A stretch of DNA of 55,380 nt, from NCBI RefSeq assembly GCF_005281345.1, contig NZ_SZXJ01000058.1:7621-63000 (forward strand), read 5' to 3'. This document shows, piece after piece, positions 29,870-40,274 of the stretch. Made by a program: the position numbers and the translations under genes. This stretch comes from Citrobacter sp. wls619. Lineage in GTDB: Bacteria; Pseudomonadota; Gammaproteobacteria; Enterobacterales; Enterobacteriaceae. Every line of letters begins with the position of its first letter. Position 1 is the first letter of the stretch. The notes under the pieces are model-generated. The model had not been told where the DNA came from. It made no database searches and saw only the letters and a program-made list of their open reading frames with translations.

Positions 29870-32800
29870 ATGAAAAGAATGTTAATTAACGCGACTCAGC
29901 AGGAAGAGTTGCGTGTCGCCCTTGTAGATGGGCAGCGTCTGTACGATCTGGATATCGAAAGTCCTGGACACGAGCAGAAAAAAGCCAACATCTATAAAGG
30001 TAAAATTACCCGTATTGAACCGAGTCTGGAAGCTGCTTTTGTTGATTACGGCGCTGAACGTCACGGTTTCCTCCCGTTAAAAGAAATTGCCCGCGAATAT
30101 TTCCCCGCAAACTACAGTTCCCACGGCCGCCCCAACATTAAAGATGTGTTGCGTGAAGGTCAGGAAGTTATCGTTCAGATAGATAAAGAAGAGCGCGGAA
30201 ATAAAGGCGCAGCACTGACAACCTTTATCAGTCTGGCTGGCAGCTATCTGGTTTTGATGCCAAACAACCCGCGTGCGGGCGGCATCTCTCGTCGCATTGA
30301 AGGCGACGACCGTACCGAATTAAAAGAAGCGCTGGCAAGCCTCGAACTGCCTGATGGCATGGGGCTTATCGTGCGTACCGCGGGTGTCGGCAAATCCGCC
30401 GAAGCGCTGCAGTGGGACCTGAGCTTCCGTCTGAAACACTGGGAAGCCATTCAAAAAGCAGCTGAAAGCCGCCCTGCCCCGTTCCTGATCCACCAGGAAA
30501 GCAACGTCATCGTTCGTGCTTTCCGTGACTATTTACGTCAGGATATTGGTGAAATCCTTATCGATAACCCGAAAGTGATGGAGATGGCGCGTCAGCACAT
30601 CGCCGCGCTGGGTCGTCCGGATTTCAGCAGCAAAATCAAACTGTACACCGGTGAAATCCCGCTGTTCAGCCACTACCAGATTGAATCGCAGATTGAATCC
30701 GCCTTCCAACGTGAAGTGCGTCTGCCTTCCGGCGGCTCAATCGTTATCGACAGCACTGAAGCGCTGACTGCTATCGATATCAACTCCGCACGCGCAACCC
30801 GCGGCGGCGATATTGAAGAAACGGCGTTTAACACTAACCTTGAAGCTGCCGATGAAATTGCGCGTCAGCTGCGTCTGCGTGACCTTGGTGGCCTGATCGT
30901 CATCGACTTTATCGATATGACCCCGGTTCGCCACCAGCGTGCGGTAGAAAACCGTCTGCGTGAAGCCGTCCGCCAGGACAGAGCGCGTATTCAGATCAGC
31001 CATATTTCTCGCTTCGGTCTGCTGGAAATGTCCCGTCAGCGTCTGAGCCCGTCGCTGGGTGAATCCAGTCACCACGTCTGCCCGCGTTGCTCCGGCACCG
31101 GTACCGTGCGTGACAACGAATCGCTGTCGCTCTCCATTCTGCGCCTGATCGAAGAAGAAGCGCTGAAAGAGAATACCCAGGAAGTTCACGCGATCGTCCC
31201 GGTACCCATTGCGTCTTATCTGCTCAACGAAAAACGTACTGCGGTCAATGCCATTGAGACGCGTCAGAATGGTGTACGCTGTGTGATCGTGCCAAACGAT
31301 CAGATGGAAACGCCGCACTATTCCGTACTGCGTGTACGCAAAGGGGAGGAAACGCCAACCCTGAGCTATCTGCTGCCGAAACTGCACGAAGAAGCGATGG
31401 CGTTGCCGACGGAAGAAGAATACGTCGAGCGTAAACAACCTGAACAACCAGCACTCGCCACCTTCGCGATGCCTGATGTTCCGCCTGCCCCGTCGCTACA
31501 AGAACCCGTTGCTAAACCTGTCGCTGCGCCAAAAGTTGCCGCAACAGCTGCCGCAACAGCCGCACAGCCTGGTTTGATTAGCCGTTTCTTCGGCGCGCTG
31601 AAGTCTATCTTTAGCGGAAGCGAAGAAGTGAAACCGGTGGAGCAACCTGCACCGAAAGCCGAAGAAAAAACGGAACGTCAGCAGGATCGTCGTAAGCCGC
31701 GCCAGAACAATCGCCGCGACCGCAACGAACGCCGTGATAACCGCGACAACCGTGGCGATCGTGACAACCGCAACGAACGTTCAGAAAACGGCGAAAACCG
31801 CGATGAAAATCGTCGTAATCGTCGTCAGGCGCAGCAGCAGAATGCTGAAACGCGTGACAACCGCCAGCAGTCCAGCGATGTGGCAGATAAAGCGAAATCC
31901 GGTGACGAGCAGCAGGCTCCACGTCGTGAGCGCAACCGCCGTCGTAACGATGATAAGCGTCAGGCGCAGCAGGAAGTTAAAGAGCTGAATCTGGCTGAAC
32001 AGCCTGCGCAGGATTCTGAGCAGGAAGAACGCGTGCGTCAGCCGCAGACTCGTCGTAAACAGCGTCAGTTGAATCAGAAAGTTCGATTCACCGACAGCGC
32101 GCCGGTTGAAGCCGAAGTGGCCACTGCAGTCATGGTTGCTGAAACCGTCATTGCTCAACCGGTTGAACAGTCCGCACCGGCTCAACGTACCGAACTGGCT
32201 AAAGTCGATTTACCTGCAGTCGTTGCACCAGAGCAGGAAGACAACAACGAAGCACGTGATACCAACGGTATGCCTCGTCGCTCGCGTCGTTCTCCTCGCC
32301 ATCTGCGCGTAAGCGGGCAGCGTCGTCGTCGCTATCGTGACGAACGTTATCCGGTTCAGTCGCCGATGCCGTTAACGGTTGCCTGTGCTTCTCCTGAATT
32401 AGCATCCGGCAAAGTCTGGATTAGCTACCCTGTTGCCCGTACTCAGGACATGCAGGTTGAAGAACAGCGCGAGCAGAAACTGGAGCTGGAACAAAACGCA
32501 TCTGTGGCGGTAGAGCCTCAGATCGCTGCTGCTGTCGTTGAGCACATTGCGGACGCCCCTGCGCCAGTTGAAGCCGCTAAGCCAGAGGTGACCATTGTTG
32601 AACCTCAGGCCGCAGTTGTTGAAACCGCACAGGTTGAAACCACGCATCCGGAAGTTATAGCTACTCCGGTTGAGGAACAACCGCAAATTATCGCTGAGTC
32701 TGACGCACCCGTTGCCGAGGAGACCGCTGCGAAAGCCGAACCTGTCTCTGAAGCCGTGATTGCGCCGGTTGTCGAGGCGCCTGCGGAAGAAGTTATTATT

Positions 32801-33157
32801 TCTCAGCCAGAAGTGGTTGCAGAGACTGCAGAAGTTGTGGAATCAGCGCCTGTTGTTGAAACCGTGCCAGTTGTTGAAGAAGTTGCAGCGCCGAAAGAAG
32901 TTGTTACAACGCCTGTCGTTGAAGCCGCAGTCGTTAAGGCTGAAGTTATCGCAACCAGCGCTGATGCGGAACATCTTCACAGCCATGCGACCGCACCGAT
33001 GACTCGTGCACCAGCACCGGAATATGTACCAGAAGCGCCGCGTCATAGTGACTGGCAGCGCCCTGCTTTTGCCTTTGAGGGTAAAGGTGCAGCAGGCGGA
33101 CACAGTGCCAGCCATCAGGCAACCGCGCCAGCAACGCGACCGCAGCCTGTTGAGTAA
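29870..33157 (+). CDS. rne: Ribonuclease E
   Basis: A 1095-aa endoribonuclease, 34 residues longer than the 1061-aa E. coli enzyme, all in the C-terminal half. The catalytic half (1 to about 529) is almost unchanged: S1 domain (about 35-119), DNase I-like region with the metal aspartates in TAIDINSAR and VIDFIDMTP (D303, D346), and the Zn-link CPRCSG. The unstructured half has the membrane-binding amphipathic helix [15 protein letters not shown], Arg-rich RNA-binding tracts ([11 protein letters not shown] and similar), the conserved block [19 protein letters not shown], a long Glu/Val/Ala-rich spacer and the C-terminal PNPase-binding tail ending ATRPQPVE. It is the core of the RNA degradosome at the inner membrane. 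A bidirectional terminator follows. Confidence 0.98.
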   Translation: MKRMLINATQQEELRVALVDGQRLYDLDIESPGHEQKKANIYKGKITRIEPSLEAAFVDYGAERHGFLPLKEIAREYFPANYSSHGRPNIKDVLREGQEVIVQIDKEERGNKGAALTTFISLAGSYLVLMPNNPRAGGISRRIEGDDRTELKEALASLELPDGMGLIVRTAGVGKSAEALQWDLSFRLKHWEAIQKAAESRPAPFLIHQESNVIVRAFRDYLRQDIGEILIDNPKVMEMARQHIAALGRPDFSSKIKLYTGEIPLFSHYQIESQIESAFQREVRLPSGGSIVIDSTEALTAIDINSARATRGGDIEETAFNTNLEAADEIARQLRLRDLGGLIVIDFIDMTPVRHQRAVENRLREAVRQDRARIQISHISRFGLLEMSRQRLSPSLGESSHHVCPRCSGTGTVRDNESLSLSILRLIEEEALKENTQEVHAIVPVPIASYLLNEKRTAVNAIETRQNGVRCVIVPNDQMETPHYSVLRVRKGEETPTLSYLLPKLHEEAMALPTEEEYVERKQPEQPALATFAMPDVPPAPSLQEPVAKPVAAPKVAATAAATAAQPGLISRFFGALKSIFSGSEEVKPVEQPAPKAEEKTERQQDRRKPRQNNRRDRNERRDNRDNRGDRDNRNERSENGENRDENRRNRRQAQQQNAETRDNRQQSSDVADKAKSGDEQQAPRRERNRRRNDDKRQAQQEVKELNLAEQPAQDSEQEERVRQPQTRRKQRQLNQKVRFTDSAPVEAEVATAVMVAETVIAQPVEQSAPAQRTELAKVDLPAVVAPEQEDNNEARDTNGMPRRSRRSPRHLRVSGQRRRRYRDERYPVQSPMPLTVACASPELASGKVWISYPVARTQDMQVEEQREQKLELEQNASVAVEPQIAAAVVEHIADAPAPVEAAKPEVTIVEPQAAVVETAQVETTHPEVIATPVEEQPQIIAESDAPVAEETAAKAEPVSEAVIAPVVEAPAEEVIISQPEVVAETAEVVESAPVVETVPVVEEVAAPKEVVTTPVVEAAVVKAEVIATSADAEHLHSHATAPMTRAPAPEYVPEAPRHSDWQRPAFAFEGKGAAGGHSASHQATAPATRPQPVE

Positions 33158-33170
33158 GTCATAGGCAATG

Positions 33171-33200
33171 AAAAAGCCGACCTCAGGGTCGGCTTTTTTT
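33171..33200. terminator. Bidirectional terminator of rne and lysR-type gene
   Basis: Arms 33171-33182 and 33187-33198 pair perfectly around a 4-nt loop, with a T-run of seven on the plus strand and an A-run at the left that gives a U-tail on the minus strand. The stop codon of the minus-strand regulator overlaps its right edge. Confidence 0.85.
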
Positions 33201-34134
33201 ATACGTCGTGAACGCCCCGCATCCCCGTTACCTGTGGCATAACATCTTTCATCAGCGCCAGAAATTTGCGTAAGCGGGTTGGATAATAACGAGCCCAGGG
33301 ATAAACCAAATGCACGGGCAATGACGACGCATGCCAGTCAGGTAATAGCGTAATCAATCTTCCGCAGGCGATATCGTCTTCAACCATCCAGCTTGAGACA
33401 AGCGTAACGCCCAGCCCCGCAAGTGCAGCATTTCTGGCGACATAAATACTGTCGGTACTTAATCTGGGAGAAATATTCAACGTGATAGCGTCGTTACGCC
33501 GGTGGTGAAGTAACGACACGCTGTGCTGATAAAATGTATTTACCGCGATCCAGGGCAGCGCTGATAGCTGTTCAGGGTGAGTCAAAATTCCACATTGTGC
33601 GAGAAGCTCAGGGCTTACCACCATACTTCGCGGGACTTCAGCCAACAATACCGAAACCGTTGCCGGATCGACCTCAGCCCCAACCCGAATTGCGCAGTCG
33701 ATATTGTCGCTGAGAAAATCAACGGTCTTATCATTCAGCATCCACTCAACGGATAACTGTGGATAGCGGGAAAGGAACTGCAGAAGCGGTTCAAGGAGTT
33801 GCTGTTGGCCGAACGCATGCGGTGCCCGAACCCGCAACGTCCCCACCGGTTCATCCTCCGTGATGTTCAGTCCGTCCTCCAGCGCCAGCCAGGCATCAAT
33901 AATGTGTTTGGCATGCTGATACCCGCGTTCACCATCATCAGTCAACTTCATTGCATGGGTGGTACGCATAATCAGCTTAACGCCCAACAGCGTCTCAAGG
34001 GATTGTAACCGCCGACTGACGGTTGCCTGGGTGGTACCCATTTGCTTTGCCGCCGCGGAAAGCGAACCAGCCTCGACGATACGCACAAACGTGCGCATCA
34101 ATTCCACCCTATCTATACGTTCAGTTTTTATCAT
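33199..34134 (-). CDS. LysR-family transcriptional regulator
   Basis: A 311-aa LysR-type regulator. The N-terminal winged helix is clear: FVRIVEAGSLSAAAKQMG, TTQATVSRRLQSLE, LGVKLIMRTTHAMKLTDDG. The C-terminal co-inducer domain spans about residues 95-300 (GTLRVRAPHAFGQQQLLEPL). It is divergent from an MFS exporter gene, the usual arrangement in which the LysR protein controls the neighbour and itself. It does not belong in the rne-flgL interval in E. coli, so it is an insertion relative to that genome. The ligand is unknown. Confidence 0.9.
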   Translation of the reverse strand: MIKTERIDRVELMRTFVRIVEAGSLSAAAKQMGTTQATVSRRLQSLETLLGVKLIMRTTHAMKLTDDGERGYQHAKHIIDAWLALEDGLNITEDEPVGTLRVRAPHAFGQQQLLEPLLQFLSRYPQLSVEWMLNDKTVDFLSDNIDCAIRVGAEVDPATVSVLLAEVPRSMVVSPELLAQCGILTHPEQLSALPWIAVNTFYQHSVSLLHHRRNDAITLNISPRLSTDSIYVARNAALAGLGVTLVSSWMVEDDIACGRLITLLPDWHASSLPVHLVYPWARYYPTRLRKFLALMKDVMPQVTGMRGVHDV

Positions 34135-34147
34135 TTAGTCATTGTTC

Positions 34148-34162
34148 ATACGTGTAACGTAT
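34148..34162. promoter_or_regulatory. LysR-type operator (ATAC-N7-GTAT)
   Basis: A 15-bp palindrome, atacgt-gta-acgtat, lies 14 bp upstream of the LysR gene in the divergent region. It fits the ATAC-N7-GTAT form typical of LysR recognition sites. It is the natural site for autoregulation and control of the exporter gene. Confidence 0.55.
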
Positions 34163-34245
34163 AACTGTTTTACCACTGCGCTCGCTACCGTGCTACCGGT
34201 TGAAGGATAAAAATAGCCGCACATCCCGTGATTGAGGAATCATTT

Positions 34246-35445
34246 GTGAACACACACACCACACTTTCCCGTTGGGTTATTTTTGTTCTGGCACTGGGCG
34301 CTGGATTCAGCGTTGCCGCAATCTATTATGCCCAGCCTCTTTTACCTTTAATGGGCCAGGACCTGGCCTTAAGCATCACCGGCATGGGGCTGGTGCCAAC
34401 GCTCACCCAGGCAGGATACGCACTGGGCATTTTGTTTTTGTTGCCGCTGGGCGACCGCTATGACCGCCGGACATTAATCCTGCTTAAAAGCGTCTCTCTT
34501 GCCGCATTGCTGTTGGCCTGCAGCTTTACCGGGCAGTTGCATTCACTACTGCTGGTGAGCTTATTGATGGGAATGGCAGCGACCATGGCTCAGGATATCG
34601 TGCCAGCCGCAGCCATCCTTGCGCCTGAAGGCAAACAGGGAAAAACAGTGGGTACCGTCATGACTGGTCTTCTGCTGGGGATCTTACTCTCACGGACCAT
34701 CAGCGGGCTGGTAGGTGAAGCCTATGGCTGGCGGGAAATGTATCAACTTGCCGCCGTCAGTATTGCCGTGATTGCCGTACTGATGTGGAAAATGCTGCCC
34801 CGCTTTACGGTCCATTCCGCGCTGAGTTATCCGGCATTAATGTTCTCCATGGCGCAACTGTGGCGACGTTATCCTGCACTGCGCCGGGCGGCGTTGGCGC
34901 AGGGCTTTCTGTCCATTGCCTTTAGCGCCTTCTGGTCAACACTGGCGGTTATGCTCTCTGAGCATTACCACATGGGCAGCGCGATGGCGGGAGCATTTGG
35001 TATTGCAGGGGCAGCCGGAGCGTTGGCAGCCCCTATGGCAGGCCATCTGGCAGATAAAGTAGGTGCCGGGCGGGTAACACAGTTGGGCGCGCTGTTAGTC
35101 ACGCTTTCATTTGCACTGATGTTCTTGCTTCCGGCCCTGCCAGTACAGGGGCAGTGGCTGCTGATTGCCTTGTCGGCGATAGGCTTTGATCTCGGACTGC
35201 AATCCAGCCTGGTCGCCCACCAGAACCTGGTTTATAGCCTGGAGCCTCAGGCAAGAGGTCGTCTGAACGCGTTGCTATTCACCATGGTGTTTATCGGCAT
35301 GGCGCTGGGTTCTGTACTCGGAAGTCAGGTCTATGCGCTGGCAAACTGGGAAGGCGTGGTGACACTGGCCACTTTCAGCGGCGTTGTTGCGCTGGTAATT
35401 AGACTGACCGGTAAATTACCTGTTAGCCAGACAACTGCAGCCTAA
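34246..35445 (+). CDS. MFS exporter (DHA1 type), LysR-linked
   Basis: A 399-aa, twelve-helix major facilitator. The GTG at 34246 is preferred, six bases after GAGGAA; a GTG six codons upstream lacks a ribosome site. The MFS loop signature LGDRYDRRTLILLK lies between helices 2 and 3, with a repeat-like LADKVGAGR in the second half. It resembles the drug:H+ antiporter-1 group, probably related to YgaY-type proteins. Its divergence from a LysR gene suggests inducible export of a small molecule, not identified. A hairpin follows its stop. Confidence 0.85.
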   Translation: MNTHTTLSRWVIFVLALGAGFSVAAIYYAQPLLPLMGQDLALSITGMGLVPTLTQAGYALGILFLLPLGDRYDRRTLILLKSVSLAALLLACSFTGQLHSLLLVSLLMGMAATMAQDIVPAAAILAPEGKQGKTVGTVMTGLLLGILLSRTISGLVGEAYGWREMYQLAAVSIAVIAVLMWKMLPRFTVHSALSYPALMFSMAQLWRRYPALRRAALAQGFLSIAFSAFWSTLAVMLSEHYHMGSAMAGAFGIAGAAGALAAPMAGHLADKVGAGRVTQLGALLVTLSFALMFLLPALPVQGQWLLIALSAIGFDLGLQSSLVAHQNLVYSLEPQARGRLNALLFTMVFIGMALGSVLGSQVYALANWEGVVTLATFSGVVALVIRLTGKLPVSQTTAA

Positions 35446-35482
35446 AAAAATGCCCGCTCCGGGGTGTATGTGGAGCGGGCTG
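35445..35482 (-). terminator. Terminator of flgL (and facing MFS gene)
   Basis: Nine-base arms (35452-35460 and 35472-35480) pair around an 11-nt loop. A run of seven A at its left gives a U-tail for the flgKL transcript on the minus strand. In E. coli the flgL 3' UTR yields the small RNA FlgO; whether this one does cannot be told here. Confidence 0.75.
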
Positions 35483-35523
35483 ACAAACATATCCAGTTTC
35501 ATGATATGTTTCAAAAAGGGTCG

Positions 35524-36477
35524 TTACCGGTTGAGCTGGAACAGTGACATTCCCTGCATATCGGTAAACGTTTTATACGATGCCTGTAGCGCAGCCTGCT
35601 GCATCACATACGAAGAAATCGCCGCATTCCAGTCAACATCAACCAGATTGCTCATCTGTTGCGTTTGGCCCAACGCGCGATCGGCACCCAACGAGTCCAG
35701 AGCGCTAAGTTCACTGAGTTGCGTACCGAGTTCAGCACGAACAGACAGCACATTATTCAGTGAGTTCTTCAGACCACGGTTGGATTTATCGATGGCGGCT
35801 TTGGCTGCATCTTTAGCCGCATCATCGCCTTCAATCGGCGTTTTCAGGGCTGCAATAGCGGTATCCAGCATGACGAATAAGTTCGTTTCTGACTTGCTTC
35901 CATCTGGCTCTGGAACCGCGTTGCTGGTCACCGAGTTAAAAATCTTATCCCCGGTATGACCAATCACCATTGAGCGAGCGGCATCGACCTGTTGGGTGAT
36001 ATTTTGCGTTCCACCACTATAGGTACCATCAGTCTTGGCAAATGGCGGCGCTTCCGTTTTGTAGCCGCCAAAGATATAGCGACCATTACCGTCGGTGCTG
36101 TTCGCCAGATTCATTAACTGATCGCGGATCCCTTGCAAATCAGTTGCCAACGATGCCCGGTTATCATCACTCAATGTACCGTTGCCAGCATTGACAATTT
36201 TTTCCTGTGCCGCGGTAATCGCGGTCGTCGCCCGGCTTAACACGTTCTCTTCCAGTGACACTTTTTGCGTCGCGAAAGTACGCGCCAGCGTATATTGGCT
36301 GTTCTGCGCCTGAGCCTGTGAAAGCACCACAGCCTGTGATGCGGCAATCGGATCGTCAGACGGGTTGTTCACGCGTTTCCCCGTTGACATCTGCTCGCCA
36401 AATTTCAACCATTCAGCCTGAGAGTTGGTGATGCCGCGCATATTCTGCTGGTACATCATCTGAGTACTGATACGCAT
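35524..36477 (-). CDS. flgL: Hook-filament junction protein FlgL (HAP3)
   Basis: A 317-aa flagellin-like junction protein, the same length as in E. coli. The N-terminal coiled-coil start MRISTQMMYQQNMRGI and the C-terminal helix ending SLFQLNR match the family. It is secreted by the flagellar export apparatus and joins FlgK to the filament. It begins 14 bp after flgK and is read from the sigma-28 promoter upstream of flgK and by readthrough of the flgB operon. Confidence 0.97.
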   Translation of the reverse strand: MRISTQMMYQQNMRGITNSQAEWLKFGEQMSTGKRVNNPSDDPIAASQAVVLSQAQAQNSQYTLARTFATQKVSLEENVLSRATTAITAAQEKIVNAGNGTLSDDNRASLATDLQGIRDQLMNLANSTDGNGRYIFGGYKTEAPPFAKTDGTYSGGTQNITQQVDAARSMVIGHTGDKIFNSVTSNAVPEPDGSKSETNLFVMLDTAIAALKTPIEGDDAAKDAAKAAIDKSNRGLKNSLNNVLSVRAELGTQLSELSALDSLGADRALGQTQQMSNLVDVDWNAAISSYVMQQAALQASYKTFTDMQGMSLFQLNR

Positions 36478-36491
36478 TGAGTTCCTCTCCC

Positions 36492-38150
36492 TTAGCGAAT
36501 ATTCAGCAGTGCATCAAAGAGCGAATTCGCCGTTTGCAGTACCTGAGCGTTGGCCAGGTAATACTGCTGATAACGCTGCAAATTGCCGTACTCTTCGTCG
36601 AGGTTCACCCCGGAAATAGACTGTTGCTGATTTGAAAGCTGCGTGACCACGTTGTTTTGCGTGGTGCTGCTGGTTTTTAAGGTCGCCGTTTTGTTCCCGA
36701 CATCGCTCACCAGCGTAGCGTAAGCATCGTTAAAGGTTTTATTCCCGATGGTTGCCTTGGTTTGCAGATCCAGCAGTTTCTGGCCGTTACGGTTATCGCT
36801 TTTTCCTTTATCAACATCGGGATCAGCGTCATTTTTGGACACTTCAGCCATGGCGATTTTCGACTCATCGGTCACCGCCACTTTCATATTAATAATGGCG
36901 TCCCCCACGGGTTTCACCGTAAAGCTGTCATTTGCCACCGCACCATTTTTGACGGTGATTTCCAGCCCATCAAACGACATTTTTCCGCCAGTGACCGTCG
37001 GCTTAAAGCTGGTATTGTCAGCCAGACGGGTTACCTGCCAGTCAGTACCATCAAACGTAATTTTATAGTCGGTTGCCTGCACCGACGAGCTGTCCGTCAT
37101 TTTAACATCAAGCGCACCGGTCCCTTTATTCTTCGTATTGCTAAGGACTGCCGGGCCACCAATATCGAAAAAGTTTTTGCCCGGGTCGCCGTTGGCATCA
37201 AAACCTTCTTTGTGCTGCGTGTTAAACGCATCAGCAAAGGCGAGGGCCAACTGACCAAGGGTATTACGCGTCTGGTCGAGTTCCTGCGAACGGAACGTCA
37301 GCAGCCCGCCCAGCGAACCGGTCGTGATCAACTTTTCCGGGATGGCAACTTCTCCGGCCACGCCGTCAACATAAGCGACGGTCGTGCGAGAGGGATCATC
37401 GCTGGAAGGTACAGCGGCCAGTTGGCGAGCATTGCTGCCTTGCACCAGCGAATAGCCATTCGCCATGGTCACGTTATAGGTGCCGCCGTCCTGAATGCTG
37501 ACTTCCACACCGACAATCTTGTTCAGATCACTCACCAGTTGATCGCGCTGATCGAGCAGATCGTTCGGTGATGCACCTGCGCCAACGCCTGTCAAACGGG
37601 AGATTTGGTCGTTAAGGCTGGCAATTTGCTTCGAATAGTTATTGATCTGATCGACGCTGGCCTTAATCGCAATATTGACCTGCTTATCCTGATCGCGCAG
37701 ATATTGGTCCGTCGTTCTGAACTGATTGACTAAGCCATCAGCTTTACCGATAAGTGCCTGACGCGCCGCCGGATCTTCTGCGTTACTCACCAACGTCTGC
37801 AGGCTGGTAAAAAAGCCCTGCATCGACGTTGAGATCGAACTGGTTTTGCTGGCGAGCAGGTTGTCGATTTTTGACATTTGCTCATAACGTGTCGTCAGAC
37901 CGCTGCTCTGGTTCTGCGCCGCACGTAACTGATTAGTAATAAATGAGTCATACTCACGCTGTACGCCAGAAACATAGACACCGTTGCCGACCCAGCCCCC
38001 CGCACCCAGCGTGCTGTTCGCTTGCGCCATAATTGTCGTTTGTCGGGTATAGCCGGCAACGTTATAGCTGGAGATGTTATTACTGGCAGTGTTCAACGCG
38101 GCCTGCGCTGCGCTGAGTCCACTCATCGCGTTATTAATCAAGCTGGACAT
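36492..38150 (-). CDS. flgK: Hook-filament junction protein FlgK (HAP1)
   Basis: A 552-aa protein (547 in E. coli, 553 in Salmonella). Conserved D0/D1 segments frame it: MSSLINNAMSGLSAAQAALN at the start and NLQRYQQYYLANAQVLQTA near the end. The middle surface domains are variable, as usual. It forms the first junction zone above the hook. A sigma-28 promoter precedes it. Confidence 0.97.
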   Translation of the reverse strand: MSSLINNAMSGLSAAQAALNTASNNISSYNVAGYTRQTTIMAQANSTLGAGGWVGNGVYVSGVQREYDSFITNQLRAAQNQSSGLTTRYEQMSKIDNLLASKTSSISTSMQGFFTSLQTLVSNAEDPAARQALIGKADGLVNQFRTTDQYLRDQDKQVNIAIKASVDQINNYSKQIASLNDQISRLTGVGAGASPNDLLDQRDQLVSDLNKIVGVEVSIQDGGTYNVTMANGYSLVQGSNARQLAAVPSSDDPSRTTVAYVDGVAGEVAIPEKLITTGSLGGLLTFRSQELDQTRNTLGQLALAFADAFNTQHKEGFDANGDPGKNFFDIGGPAVLSNTKNKGTGALDVKMTDSSSVQATDYKITFDGTDWQVTRLADNTSFKPTVTGGKMSFDGLEITVKNGAVANDSFTVKPVGDAIINMKVAVTDESKIAMAEVSKNDADPDVDKGKSDNRNGQKLLDLQTKATIGNKTFNDAYATLVSDVGNKTATLKTSSTTQNNVVTQLSNQQQSISGVNLDEEYGNLQRYQQYYLANAQVLQTANSLFDALLNIR

Positions 38151-38182
38151 GGAGGTTCCTTGTAATCCTTCAATACTCGGTA

Positions 38183-38209
38183 TTATCGGCAGCAGGTCAG
38201 CAGACTTGA
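38183..38209 (-). promoter_or_regulatory. Sigma-28 promoter of flgKL
   Basis: On the minus strand TCAA (38209-38206), 15 bp and GCCGATAA (38190-38183) give a complete flagellar class 3 promoter 33 bp before flgK. The -10 is an exact consensus match. Confidence 0.85.
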
Positions 38210-38214
38210 GCTAT

Positions 38215-39165
38215 TTAAAAGAGATTATCGAGATTCGTGCTGTAGGTTTTACTCACCTTTTCGCTCATCGATTTTAGCTGCTGGATCATGCTGGTTAATT
38301 TGCGCGCATAGTTAGGGTCAGTGGCGTAACCCGCATTCTGCAATGCCTGGGCACCCTGCTCAGCGGTCGCGGCACCGGTCACCGCGGCGTAACGCGGATT
38401 GCGGGATATCAGACCGACATAATCCGACAGTGCTTCAAGATAGGAGCTATAAACACGGAATTTCGCTTTCACTTTTTTCGCCTCACCGTTTTCGTATTCG
38501 GTGGTGGTGATTTCAGTGGTCGGCCCTTTCCAGCTTCCCGAGGCTTTCACCCCAAAAATGTTAAAGCTCGGCTCGCCGTTCTCCCGTCGAATTTGTCGTT
38601 GCCCCCACCCGGACTCCAGCGCCGCCTGCGCCAGAATCAGATGATGCGGCACCCCGCTTTGCTGACTCGCCAGCTTAGCCGGCAGCGATAGCTGAGCGAG
38701 GAAATCTTTACTGTCACCTGACAGCGGCTCATCATTGCTTTCCGTCGCCCGGGGAATGGCTTTACGCACCAGTTGCGTCAGCGCCTGATTTTGATAGCTG
38801 GTCACCGTTTCCAGCGAGAATTTCATCGGCACCTGCGGCGCATCATCCGCAGGTTGCCCCTGCCCTTGCGTCATCTGCTTGACCATCATTTCTGCCAGTC
38901 CCAGACCTTTTCCTGCCGTCATCTGCTGGGCGATCTGTTGGTCATACATACTGGTGTATAAACGCGTGGAGTCGCTGCTAAACACACCGTCTTTTGGCAA
39001 CGCCTCGCGCATACTTTTCAGCATCATCTGCACGAACATCCCTTCAACCTGGCGGGCGACCGGGCGGATATTTGCCGCCGGGTCCTGACCCGCTTTCGCT
39101 TTCAGTTCGTTCAGTGATTGTGCATCCCAGGCTGCGCTGGTCAGCAGTTTGCTATCACCAATCAT
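38215..39165 (-). CDS. flgJ: Rod cap and muramidase FlgJ
   Basis: A 316-aa two-domain protein, the Salmonella length. The N-terminal rod-cap domain (about 1-150) holds RQVEGMFVQMMLKSMREALP; the C-terminal glucosaminidase domain starts near LAQLSLPAKLASQQSGVPHH, with the catalytic glutamate in QAALESGWGQ. It opens the peptidoglycan for the growing rod. The start MIGDSKLL at 39165 overlaps the flgI stop as ATGA; an in-frame start ten codons earlier lies inside flgI and is rejected. Confidence 0.96.
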   Translation of the reverse strand: MIGDSKLLTSAAWDAQSLNELKAKAGQDPAANIRPVARQVEGMFVQMMLKSMREALPKDGVFSSDSTRLYTSMYDQQIAQQMTAGKGLGLAEMMVKQMTQGQGQPADDAPQVPMKFSLETVTSYQNQALTQLVRKAIPRATESNDEPLSGDSKDFLAQLSLPAKLASQQSGVPHHLILAQAALESGWGQRQIRRENGEPSFNIFGVKASGSWKGPTTEITTTEYENGEAKKVKAKFRVYSSYLEALSDYVGLISRNPRYAAVTGAATAEQGAQALQNAGYATDPNYARKLTSMIQQLKSMSEKVSKTYSTNLDNLF

Positions 39166-40262
39166 CAGATGATTTCCAGTTTGGCGCGCAGACAACCCGC
39201 ACTTTGCATGGATTGCAGGATAGACATCAGATCCATCGGTGTTGCCCCCAGCGCATTCAATGCACGTACGACGTTGTTCAGGTTGGCGCTGGAACGAACG
39301 CTCTGCAACGACCCACCGCTCTGGCGCAGATCGATCTGCGTTTGTGGCGTCACCACGGTTTGTCCACCACCAAACGGGGTATCCGGCTGGCTGACGTTCG
39401 CCTGGCGGTTAACCGTAATCGACAGATTGCCTTGTGCAACAGCGCAACTATCCAGCGTCACTTCACGGTTCATTACCACCGATCCTGTACGGGAGTTAAT
39501 AATCACCTTCGCGTCCTGCGGCGTGACGTTCACTTCCATATTCTGGATATCCGCGAGGAAACGTACCTGCGAGCTATTGCCACTCGGAACGCGTACCTGG
39601 ATCGTGCGTGCATCCAGCGCAGTCGCACTGCCAAATCCGCGAGAGCGGTTGATGGTGTCGGTTATCTGCTGCGCCATGGTGAAATCTTCATTATTGAGCT
39701 GCAGATTAATGGTGTTACCGCCACCAAACTGGGTAGGCAACTCGCGTTCAATAATGGCACCGTTGGTGATACGCCCACCGTTGAGCTGGTTCACCTGGAC
39801 ACTACTCCCCCCCGCTGCGGCGCCTGCACCACCGACCAGAATGTTCCCCTGCGCCAACGCATACACCTGGCTATCGACCCCTTTCAGCGGCGTCATCAGC
39901 AACGTCCCGCCACGCAGGCTTTTGGCGTTACCCATTGAAGAGACCACCACATCGATGGTTTGTCCCTGACGCCCAAACGCCGGGAATGACGCGGTAACCA
40001 TCACTGCCGCCACGTTTTTCAACTGCATATTGGTGCCCGTCGGCACGGTAATACCCAGCTGCGAGAGCATGTTATTCAGCGTTTGCGTGGTAAACGGTGT
40101 CTGGGTGGTCTGGTCACCCGTACCGTCCAGCCCCACCACCAGCCCGTAGCCTATCAGCGAGTTTTCACGCACCCCCTGAACACTGGTCAGATCACGAATG
40201 CGATCGGCATGCGCAAAGGTGGTAGCCAGTACCAGTACCATTCCAACAAGAGTTTTAAACAC
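39165..40262 (-). CDS. flgI: Flagellar P-ring protein FlgI
   Basis: A 365-aa secreted protein that builds the periplasmic P ring around the rod with help from the chaperone FlgA. The signal peptide is about residues 1-19, cleaved before [11 protein letters not shown]. The segments [19 protein letters not shown] and [11 protein letters not shown] are hallmarks. It ends overlapping flgJ by 4 bp. Confidence 0.97.
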   Translation of the reverse strand: MFKTLVGMVLVLATTFAHADRIRDLTSVQGVRENSLIGYGLVVGLDGTGDQTTQTPFTTQTLNNMLSQLGITVPTGTNMQLKNVAAVMVTASFPAFGRQGQTIDVVVSSMGNAKSLRGGTLLMTPLKGVDSQVYALAQGNILVGGAGAAAGGSSVQVNQLNGGRITNGAIIERELPTQFGGGNTINLQLNNEDFTMAQQITDTINRSRGFGSATALDARTIQVRVPSGNSSQVRFLADIQNMEVNVTPQDAKVIINSRTGSVVMNREVTLDSCAVAQGNLSITVNRQANVSQPDTPFGGGQTVVTPQTQIDLRQSGGSLQSVRSSANLNNVVRALNALGATPMDLMSILQSMQSAGCLRAKLEII

Positions 40263-40274
40263 TGGATACCTCGC

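Noticed and set aside
34228-34245. An upstream GTG start for the MFS exporter.
   Set aside because: It has no Shine-Dalgarno sequence, while the GTG at 34246 follows GAGGAA at the right distance.
36762-37571. Long open frame (269 codons) on the strand opposite flgK.
   Set aside because: It is a mirror of GC-biased codons of flgK, has no ribosome site and no recognisable protein features.
38994-39969. Two long open frames (314 and 283 codons) opposite flgJ and flgI.
   Set aside because: Both lie fully antisense to well-conserved genes and overlap each other; their composition (many Arg, His, Cys) is typical of shadow frames.
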